A stretch of 5,086 nt of DNA from an uncultured Collinsella sp. (GTDB lineage Bacteria > Actinomycetota > Coriobacteriia > Coriobacteriales > Coriobacteriaceae), in assembly GCA_902465465.1 (NCBI GenBank), contig CABQNF010000097.1:1-5086 (forward strand). The letters run 5' to 3'. The notes beneath the pieces were generated by a model. It saw nothing but the letters and a program-made list of their open reading frames with translations, made no database searches and was not told the DNA's origin. Shown piece by piece: positions 1 through 4,291 of this stretch (its first letter is position 1; every line of letters starts with the position of its first letter). A program made the position numbers and the translations under genes.

Positions 1-230
1 AGCGCGTAGACGACGATGATAAGCAGCGCGATGCCGGGGATGTTACGGAAGACCTGGACATACAGGTCGCCAAAGACGCGCAGCGGCTTGAGCGGCGACA
101 CGCGCATCACGGTGACGGCGACGGCCAGCACCATGGCGATGGCAAACGACTCAAGCGTCATGCCCCAGGTTGCGAGCAGCGCGTCGATATAGTTCTGGCC
201 ATAGAGCGACCAGAGCTCGGAGAGACTCAT
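1..230 (-). CDS. Amino acid ABC transporter permease, N-terminal part (GluC/HisM-like; runs off the left edge)
   Basis: Inner-membrane permease subunit of a polar amino acid ABC importer, probably partnered with the substrate-binding lipoprotein encoded just upstream. Only the first 76 residues are present. The ATG at 230-228 follows an AGGAGGT ribosome binding site at 241-235, 4 bases away. Residues 14-43 form a hydrophobic first membrane segment (YIDALLATWGMTLESF onward). The segment MRVSPLKPLRVFGDLYVQVF (42-61) followed by RNIPG (62-66) matches the actinobacterial GluC pattern of RVSP, then YV, then RN(T/I)P, which is the conserved stretch before the second membrane helix of HisM/GlnP-type permeases. 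A third hydrophobic run begins at about residue 67. Substrate specificity cannot be read from this fragment; glutamate is inferred from the GluB-like neighbour. The EAA loop that contacts the ATPase lies outside the window. The family call is firm, the symbol gluC is only likely. Confidence 0.9.
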   Translation of the reverse strand, partial: MSLSELWSLYGQNYIDALLATWGMTLESFAIAMVLAVAVTVMRVSPLKPLRVFGDLYVQVFRNIPGIALLIIVVYA

Positions 231-234
231 GCGG

Positions 235-241
235 ACCTCCT
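235..241 (-). promoter_or_regulatory. Ribosome binding site of the permease gene
   Basis: On the minus strand this reads AGGAGGT, a near-perfect anti-Shine-Dalgarno match, 4 bases before the ATG at 230. It fixes the permease start and shows that the gene has its own strong translation signal after the stem-loop. Confidence 0.75.
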
Positions 242-254
242 GCCGATAAGGAAA

Positions 255-280
255 GGGGCTCCCGTGTGTACGGAAGCCCC
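255..280 (-). terminator. Stem-loop between the binding-protein and permease genes (attenuating terminator or mRNA-stabilising hairpin)
   Basis: The minus strand reads GGGGCTTCCGT, ACAC loop, ACGGGAGCCCC: an 11-bp stem with a 4-base loop. One pair (261/274) is a G-U wobble in minus-strand RNA but an A-C mismatch in plus-strand RNA, so the structure suits minus-strand transcripts. It is followed by TTTCCTTA, a weak U-tract, so termination is probably partial. It lies about 88 bases after the binding-protein stop and ends 13 bases before the permease ribosome binding site. Such hairpins commonly let a binding protein be made in excess over its permease. The stem is seen; the function is inferred. 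Confidence 0.65.
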
Positions 281-368
281 GACAACTCAGTGAGGAAACA
301 GTTTACCGCAATAAAGCACATCGTGCGTCTCCGTATGGTTTCGTTGCGGCCGTTACCAGGCTCGCTGC

Positions 369-1364
369 CTAGGCGCCGATCTCGGGCAGCTCGGGAACAT
401 TGGTGTCGCCCGTACGGTCGCCGATGCAGATCTGCCACAGCTCGGTCCAGGTGCCATCGTCCTCGATCTTCTTAAGGAAGTCGTTAACGAAGGCGACGCC
501 GTCGGAATCGAGCGGCAGGCCGATGCCATAGGGCTCCTTGCTGCCGAAGGGCTTGCCGGCAATCTTGTACTTGCCGGGCTCGCGGACCAGGGCGCTCTGC
601 TGCATGTTGTTGTCGATGACGTAGGCGTCAACACGACCCTGCTGGAGTGCCTGGCGGGCCTCCTCGTCGGTCTTGAACTCCTGCTGGCTGGCCTTGGGGG
701 CGAACTCCTCCAGGATGGCAGGGCCGTTGGAGCCGGACTGGACGGCGACGTTCTTGTCGGCCAGGTCGTCGACGCTCTTGATGTCGTCGTTATCGGCGAG
801 CACCAGGATGGCCTGCTGGGTGTAGTAGTAGGGGCCGGCGAAGGAGACGAGCTTCTTGCGTTCGTCAGTGATGGTGTAGGTGGCAAAGACAGCGTCGACC
901 TGGCCGTTCTGCAGGACAGACTCGCGCGTGTCCGAGGTCACCTGGGTAATCTCGACCTTGTTCTCGCCCAGAATGTAGTTGGACAGGAGCTGTGCGATAC
1001 CGGCGTCGAAGCCGCGGGTCTGACCGTCTTTCTCGTTGAGGAGGGAGAAGAGCGTGGAGGTCTGAACGCCACCGATCTTAAAGACGCCGGCGTCCTTGAC
1101 GGCCGTGGCCCAGGTGCTGGCGGCGATAGCATCGTCATCGGCCTTGGGGCCGTTGTCGACGAGCTTGTCGAATGCCTTGGCGTCGAGCGTGGTGGAAGCC
1201 TCGGTATCCTTGGAGCCCTTGGAGGAACCGGCGGCGGAACCCTTGTCGGCCTCGGCGCTGGTGTCGGAGCAGCCGGCAAGACCAAGGCCGGCGACGGTTG
1301 CGAAGGTGGCGGCGACGAAGCCGCGGCGGTCGAGAACGACCTGCTGGGAGAGGTTCTTGCTCAT
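369..1364 (-). CDS. Amino acid ABC transporter substrate-binding lipoprotein (SBP family 3, GluB-like)
   Basis: Extracytoplasmic solute-binding protein (331 residues) that captures a polar amino acid, most likely glutamate, and delivers it to the membrane permease. The N-terminus has a twin-arginine motif (LDRRGFVAA, residues 11-19), a hydrophobic core and the lipobox LAGC (29-32), so it looks Tat-exported and lipid-anchored at Cys32. A Ser/Gly/Lys/Asp-rich linker covers about 33-60. The bi-lobed family 3 domain spans about 95-315. TITDERKK (164-171) holds the Arg (R169) equivalent to GlnH R75, which grips the ligand alpha-carboxylate. SFAGPYYYTQQ (174-184) is GluB-like, and D251 in YVIDNN matches the Asp that binds the alpha-amino group. 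The ATG at 1364 has AAAGGTG 7 bases upstream (1378-1372); the stop is TAG at 371-369. A promoter lies about 44 bases upstream, and the permease gene follows. gluB is plausible, but glutamine or other polar amino acids are not excluded. Confidence 0.93.
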   Translation of the reverse strand: MSKNLSQQVVLDRRGFVAATFATVAGLGLAGCSDTSAEADKGSAAGSSKGSKDTEASTTLDAKAFDKLVDNGPKADDDAIAASTWATAVKDAGVFKIGGVQTSTLFSLLNEKDGQTRGFDAGIAQLLSNYILGENKVEITQVTSDTRESVLQNGQVDAVFATYTITDERKKLVSFAGPYYYTQQAILVLADNDDIKSVDDLADKNVAVQSGSNGPAILEEFAPKASQQEFKTDEEARQALQQGRVDAYVIDNNMQQSALVREPGKYKIAGKPFGSKEPYGIGLPLDSDGVAFVNDFLKKIEDDGTWTELWQICIGDRTGDTNVPELPEIGA

Positions 1365-1371
1365 GGTAGAA

Positions 1372-1378
1372 CACCTTT
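1372..1378 (-). promoter_or_regulatory. Ribosome binding site of the substrate-binding protein gene
   Basis: The minus strand reads AAAGGTG, 7 bases before the ATG at 1364. Match and spacing are good and support this start, which also places the twin-arginine and lipobox motifs at the expected distance from the N-terminus. Confidence 0.6.
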
Positions 1379-1407
1379 CTCAATAAAATCCCTAGCGGTT
1401 GAGTAGA

Positions 1408-1437
1408 GTTATACCCTATCGCGCTCAAATGGGTCAA
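1408..1437 (-). promoter_or_regulatory. Sigma70-type promoter for the amino acid transporter operon
   Basis: On the minus strand a TTGACC -35 box (1437-1432) is separated by 18 bases from a TATAAC -10 box (1413-1408). Both hexamers match consensus at 5 of 6 positions. Transcription would start near 1401, giving a leader of about 36 bases before the ATG at 1364. The dxs-like gene upstream ends in a strong terminator, so the transporter most likely depends on this promoter. No obvious operator overlaps it. Confidence 0.7.
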
Positions 1438-1484
1438 CACGAAATAACTCAGAAACATACTTGCCTTATGGGTAATTCTGCCTA

Positions 1485-1519
1485 CCAAAAAGGGACAGGC
1501 ACCTTCGTGGTGGTTTTGG
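1485..1519. repeat. Possible REP-like palindromic element with AGGTGCCTGTCCC core
   Basis: The outer arms CCAAAA (1485-1490) and TTTTGG (1514-1519) are complementary. Inside them CACC (1500-1503) and GGTG (1509-1512) can pair around TTCGT, leaving a one-sided bulge at 1491-1499. On the minus strand the centre reads CCACGAAGGTGCCTGTCCCT. From memory, the AGGTGCCTGTCCC core recurs in intergenic regions of many bacteria, sometimes near REP-associated Y1 transposases. That link is not testable here and no transposase is in the window. Confidence 0.4.
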
Positions 1520-1543
1520 CCGATGCGGCGGCATGCCTTGATG

Positions 1544-1608
1544 CTTTGTCTCAATCTGTAACATCTGGAGGGCCAAAAGGTCTCTATCTGTTACAGATTG
1601 AGACAAAG
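1544..1608. repeat. Inverted repeat unit 1: perfect 20-bp arms, 25-base loop
   Basis: The left arm ctttgtctcaatctgtaaca (1544-1563) is the exact reverse complement of the right arm at 1589-1608; the loop is 1564-1588. Either strand would form a very stable RNA hairpin. There is no U-tract immediately after either side, so it does not look like a plain terminator. It shares arm sequence and geometry with the unit at 1625-1689. Confidence 0.9.
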
Positions 1609-1624
1609 GTCAGGGACTAAGACG

Positions 1625-1689
1625 TCTTGTCTAGATCTGTAACAGTTAGACGGGAATTCGGGCCCTAGATGTTACAGATCGAGATAATT
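1625..1689. repeat. Inverted repeat unit 2: diverged copy of unit 1, same 25-base loop
   Basis: The core arms ATCTGTAACA (1635-1644) and TGTTACAGAT (1670-1679) pair perfectly, and pairing extends outward to 1627/1687 with one A/G mismatch (1633/1681) and one G/T wobble (1629/1685). The left arm agrees with the unit 1 left arm at 16 of 20 positions. The loop (1645-1669) is again exactly 25 bases but differs in sequence and contains the palindromes GAATTC and GGGCCC. The unit starts 81 bases after unit 1. Confidence 0.85.
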
Positions 1690-1703
1690 GAGTTGGGAAA
1701 ATA

Positions 1704-1740
1704 AAAACCTCCGCAGGGGTGCTTTCCTTGCGGAGGTTTT
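1704..1740 (-). terminator. Intrinsic terminator of the DXS-like gene
   Basis: The arms at 1704-1715 and 1729-1740 are perfectly complementary (AAAACCTCCGCA / TGCGGAGGTTTT): a 12-bp stem with a 13-base loop. On the minus strand the stem starts two bases after the TAA stop at 1744-1742 and runs into GGTTTTTATTTTCCC, a good U-rich tract. It separates the DXS-like gene from the transporter operon. The A-rich and T-rich arm ends could allow weaker activity on the plus strand, but no plus-strand gene precedes it. Confidence 0.9.
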
Positions 1741-1741
1741 C

Positions 1742-3523
1742 TTACTCGTTGAGTAGTCTTGCGGCTTCGGTAGCCATGTTCTCGACCGTCATGCCGTTCT
1801 GCGCGAGCAGTTCGTTGGGGTCGTAGCGGTCGGGGAAGCCCTTGGCCATGCCGAAGGTGCGCGTGCGCAACGGCGTGCATGCCAGATAACATGCCACGCG
1901 CTCGCCCCAGCCGCCGTCCAAGACACCGTCCTCGAGGGTGACGACAACGCGATGCTCGGCGGCAAGGCTATCGAGGAACTCGCGGTCGAGCTCGGTCGCA
2001 AAGCGCGGGTTGACGAGCGTGGCCTCGATGCCGTACTCGGCAGTCAGACGGTTTGCCACGCGCTCGCCCAGCTCAAAGAAATCGCCGAGTGCGAGCACGG
2101 CTACGTCGCGACCCTGGCGCACCGCGTTGTAGCGAACGGCGCTGTAGTCGGTGTCTTCGGCGGGCGCAAGGTCGGGACGGCTAACCAGGCCGATGCCCGG
2201 TACGCGGATCGCCACGGGATGCTCGCGGTGGTCGAGCGACCAGCTCAGCATGGACAGATATTCCTCCATGCAGGCCGGCGCCAAGTAGTGCATGTTGGGA
2301 AGACCGCCCAGCATGGAAATATCAAAGAACGAGAGGTGCGTCTCGGACGTGGTGCCAAAGATTGACGCACCAAACACCAAAATGGTTGCCGGGGCGTCGT
2401 TGAGGCACAGGTCGTGCCAGAGTTCGTCGTAGGCGCGCTGCAAAAACGTGCCGTACACACCAAAGACTGGCTTGGCGCCCGAGCGCGCAAGCGCGGTGGC
2501 AAAGGTCACGGCGTGCTCCTCGGCAATGCCCACATCGACGAACTGTTTGCCGGCGGCAGCGCGAAGCTCGGGTGTAAAGCCCATGATGTAGGGTGTGGCG
2601 GCCGTGATGCCCACGACCTGCGGATCGCGCTCGATGGCGGCGCTGAGCGCCTCGCCCGTAATGTCGGCGTAGGTGCGCGGCGCAGGCTCGCTCGGATGGC
2701 CCGGGCAGAGCTTGCGCCCGGTCGCCATGTCAAACGGGCCCACGTGGTGCCAGCGTTCGGGGTCGCTCTGGGCCGGCTCAAAGCCCTTGCCCTTGGCGGT
2801 GGAGACGTGCAGCACGATGGGATGATCGATATTGCGCAGTTCCTGCAGCGTGTCGACCAGGGCCAACACGTCGTTGCCGGCGTCCAAATAACGGTAGTCG
2901 AGTCCCATCGCGCGGAAAACGTTGCGCTCACAGGTGCCGTTGCTGGTGCGCAGCTCGGCCAGATTGCGATAGAGGCCACCGTGGTTCTCGGCGATGGACT
3001 GGTCGTTGTCGTTGACGATGATGATCAGGTTGCTGTCGAGCTCGGCGGCGTTGTTAAAGCCCTCAAACGCCAGGCCGCCCGAAAGCGAGCCGTCGCCAAT
3101 GATGGTGATGACGTTGTAGCTGTCGCCTGCCAGGTCGCGAGCGTGCGCTAGGCCGCAGCCCAGGCTCACCGAGGTCGAGGTGTGACCCATGGCGAACAGG
3201 TCATGCTCGGACTCGTCGGGATTGGCAAAGCCAGAAACCTCACCATAACGCTTCGGATCGATATAAGTGTATGCGCGCCCGGTCAGCGCCTTGTGGGCGT
3301 AGGTCTGGTGCGAAACGTCAAAGACAATCTTGTCGATAGGGGAGTTAAACACGCGATGAAGCGCAACCGTAAGCTCAACGACGCCCAGGTTGGGGGCAAC
3401 GTGTCCGCCGACAGCGGCGGAGCTTTCGAGGATGGCGTGGCGAATCTCGCCGCAGAGCAGCGGAAGCTCGGCGCGGTCGAGAGCCTTGACGTCCTCGGGC
3501 GTTGTCGTTTGCGTAAGCAGCAT
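1742..3523 (-). CDS. dxs: DXS-family thiamine-diphosphate enzyme (annotated as 1-deoxy-D-xylulose-5-phosphate synthase, short divergent form)
   Basis: Cytoplasmic transketolase-like enzyme. Canonical DXS condenses pyruvate and glyceraldehyde 3-phosphate to DXP, the entry to the MEP isoprenoid pathway and to thiamine and pyridoxal synthesis. This protein has 593 residues against about 620 for E. coli DXS. The N-terminal thiamine-diphosphate domain (about 1-270) has GGHVAPNLG (H41), DVSHQTYAHK (H72), GDGSLSGG (143-150) with N171/N173, and WHHVGPFD (258-265). The central domain (about 285-450) has DVGIAEEHAV with catalytic-type E335, and YGTFLQRAYD (Y357, R363). The C-terminal transketolase domain follows. 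A segment of about 30 residues after residue 190 is missing relative to E. coli. The usual DRAGLVGADGPTH is replaced by FGASIFGTTSETH (384-396) and RYPRG by RVPGI (440-444), which removes residues linked to phosphate binding. The ATG at 3523 is the first start after an in-frame stop; GGAG lies 12 bases upstream, a long spacing. No MEP genes adjoin. Family certain; true DXP synthase activity doubtful. Confidence 0.9.
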   Translation of the reverse strand: MLLTQTTTPEDVKALDRAELPLLCGEIRHAILESSAAVGGHVAPNLGVVELTVALHRVFNSPIDKIVFDVSHQTYAHKALTGRAYTYIDPKRYGEVSGFANPDESEHDLFAMGHTSTSVSLGCGLAHARDLAGDSYNVITIIGDGSLSGGLAFEGFNNAAELDSNLIIIVNDNDQSIAENHGGLYRNLAELRTSNGTCERNVFRAMGLDYRYLDAGNDVLALVDTLQELRNIDHPIVLHVSTAKGKGFEPAQSDPERWHHVGPFDMATGRKLCPGHPSEPAPRTYADITGEALSAAIERDPQVVGITAATPYIMGFTPELRAAAGKQFVDVGIAEEHAVTFATALARSGAKPVFGVYGTFLQRAYDELWHDLCLNDAPATILVFGASIFGTTSETHLSFFDISMLGGLPNMHYLAPACMEEYLSMLSWSLDHREHPVAIRVPGIGLVSRPDLAPAEDTDYSAVRYNAVRQGRDVAVLALGDFFELGERVANRLTAEYGIEATLVNPRFATELDREFLDSLAAEHRVVVTLEDGVLDGGWGERVACYLACTPLRTRTFGMAKGFPDRYDPNELLAQNGMTVENMATEAARLLNE

Positions 3524-3548
3524 CGTTGTGGGTTACTCCATGCGAATC

Positions 3549-3562
3549 GAGCGCCGGCGCTC
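3549..3562. repeat. 14-bp perfect palindrome upstream of the DXS-like gene
   Basis: GAGCGCCGGCGCTC equals its own reverse complement. It lies 26 bases upstream of the ATG at 3523, just before the weak GGAG ribosome binding site, so it is probably inside the leader mRNA of the DXS-like gene. It could be an operator or a small GC-rich structure that limits translation. In GC-rich DNA a palindrome of this kind can also arise by chance. Confidence 0.5.
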
Positions 3563-3650
3563 CCTCGGCCGACACAATTGCACAAGACAGTCTCGCACAT
3601 TTTGGCGTTTGATATGTGACGGCGGCGCGGTAATTCGCCAACTGGTGGGG

Positions 3651-3662
3651 CAAAACGTTTTG
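3651..3662. promoter_or_regulatory. Candidate operator palindrome in the divergent intergenic region
   Basis: CAAAACGTTTTG is a perfect 12-bp palindrome. Pairing continues outward to GGGCAAAACGTTTTGTCC (3648-3665) with one mismatched pair. It is about 90 bases before the HD-gene ATG and about 128 before the DXS-like ATG, the usual place for a shared operator. It would overlap the -35 region of the putative promoter at 3668-3676. The palindrome is seen; the regulator is unknown. Confidence 0.45.
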
Positions 3663-3667
3663 TCCGA

Positions 3668-3676
3668 TGCCATACT
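3668..3676 (+). promoter_or_regulatory. Possible extended -10 promoter for the HD/CmpB operon
   Basis: TGC followed by CATACT matches an extended -10 pattern, with 4 of 6 bases of TATAAT. No good -35 box is present 17 bases upstream, where GGGCAA overlaps the palindrome at 3651. Transcription would start near 3683 and leave a leader of about 70 bases. The call is weak. I found no convincing promoter for the DXS-like gene in the opposite direction. Confidence 0.25.
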
Positions 3677-3740
3677 GATGTGTTCCATGATGTTTTTATC
3701 GATTGTGCACAGGCCGTGGCTTGCCGCCGTGAGCCGCTGG

Positions 3741-3747
3741 AAGGAGG
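3741..3747 (+). promoter_or_regulatory. Ribosome binding site deciding the HD-gene start
   Basis: AAGGAGG ends 4 bases before the ATG at 3752. The in-frame ATG at 3680 has no such signal and would add 24 residues without similarity to HD proteins, so the start at 3752 is preferred. Confidence 0.8.
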
Positions 3748-3751
3748 CAGC

Positions 3752-4288
3752 ATGTCCGATGCCGTTCGTGCCGAGAAAATCGCGTGCGAAGTAGACCATG
3801 CTGCCCGTCAACTGGCGCAGGCGGGCCGTCTGGACCTGACGCGCGAGTTTATCCAGCATGGCGACGTGACGGTCTATGCACATGTGACCTCGGTGGCACG
3901 GGCAAGTCTGTCCTTTGCCGAGCACTTGGGCCGTGCTGGCATTTCGATCGACCGTGCCTCGCTGCTGCGCGGAGCCTTGTTACACGATTACTTTCTCTAT
4001 GACTGGCACGATCCCGATCCGAGCCATCGCCTGCACGGATTTCGGCATCCGTTTTTTGCCCTGGCGCGTGCCGAGGAAGATTTTGAGCTGACGTCTCGTG
4101 AGCGGAATATTATCGTACGCCATATGTTTCCGCTGGTGCCGGTGCCGCCGACGTGTCGTGAGGCATGGATTGTGTGCCTGGCGGATAAATGGTGTGCTCT
4201 GCGTGAGACGGTCGCCGGTCGTCTGCGGCGCAAGGACGAGACAGACGATAGCGTGAGTAAAGCATCGAGCGAAAAGAGGAGAGGGTAG
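3752..4288 (+). CDS. HD-domain phosphohydrolase family protein
   Basis: Predicted cytoplasmic metal-dependent phosphohydrolase of 178 residues; substrate unknown. The HD signature is complete: H44 (VYAHVTSVA), H78-D79 (GALLHDY) and D145 (CLADKW), with further histidines H95 and H99 in HGFRHP and H124 in VRHMFPL that could ligate a second metal. The order HD, then DWH, then HGFRHP, then IIVRHMFPL, then WIVCLADKW resembles a small stand-alone HD family of clostridia and actinobacteria, as I recall it. There is no nucleotide-cyclase, RelA or membrane domain. The C-terminal 25 residues are charged and probably disordered. The start follows a strong AAGGAGG; the stop is TAG at 4286-4288. The gene is divergent from the DXS-like gene and lies 3 bases before a CmpB-type membrane protein gene, so the two probably form one operon. 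Activity on a nucleotide or another phosphate ester is family inference only. Confidence 0.85.
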   Translation: MSDAVRAEKIACEVDHAARQLAQAGRLDLTREFIQHGDVTVYAHVTSVARASLSFAEHLGRAGISIDRASLLRGALLHDYFLYDWHDPDPSHRLHGFRHPFFALARAEEDFELTSRERNIIVRHMFPLVPVPPTCREAWIVCLADKWCALRETVAGRLRRKDETDDSVSKASSEKRRG

Positions 4289-4291
4289 ACG

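Larger units (their letters stand above)
1365..1741. other. 377-base non-coding gap: promoter, repeat cluster and terminator
   Basis: No convincing gene is present. Starting from the binding-protein end, the gap holds that gene's promoter (1408-1437), a stretch without recognisable signals (1441-1480), a hairpin with an AGGTGCCTGTCCC core (1485-1519), two inverted-repeat units (1544-1608 and 1625-1689) with a 10-bp palindrome AAGACGTCTT at 1619-1628 between them, and the terminator of the dxs-like gene (1704-1740). The repeats sit between a terminator and a promoter, a neutral position typical of small palindromic insertions. Confidence 0.7.

Noticed and set aside
353..886. 177-residue open frame on the minus strand
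   Set aside because: It overlaps the binding-protein gene in another frame and has a Ser/Pro/Arg-rich composition typical of a GC-rich shadow frame.
1381..1440. Riboswitch in the binding-protein leader
   Set aside because: The predicted leader is only about 36 bases and shows no conserved aptamer elements.
1544..1608. Second intrinsic terminator after the DXS-like gene
   Set aside because: The stem is strong, but no U-tract follows on either strand and a good terminator already lies at 1704-1740.
1399..1620. 73-residue open frame on the plus strand across the intergenic repeats
   Set aside because: It begins inside the transporter promoter, runs through palindromic repeats and has no ribosome binding site.
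1544..1689. CRISPR array
   Set aside because: The repeats alternate in orientation as two hairpin pairs, there are only four arms, and the intervals are not regular spacers between direct repeats.
2414..3151. 245-residue open frame on the plus strand
   Set aside because: It is antisense to the well-supported DXS-like gene, rich in Gly/Ala/Val and without recognisable motifs.
3680..3751. Upstream ATG that would extend the HD protein by 24 residues
   Set aside because: There is no ribosome binding site before 3680, whereas AAGGAGG precedes the ATG at 3752; the extra residues do not resemble HD proteins.
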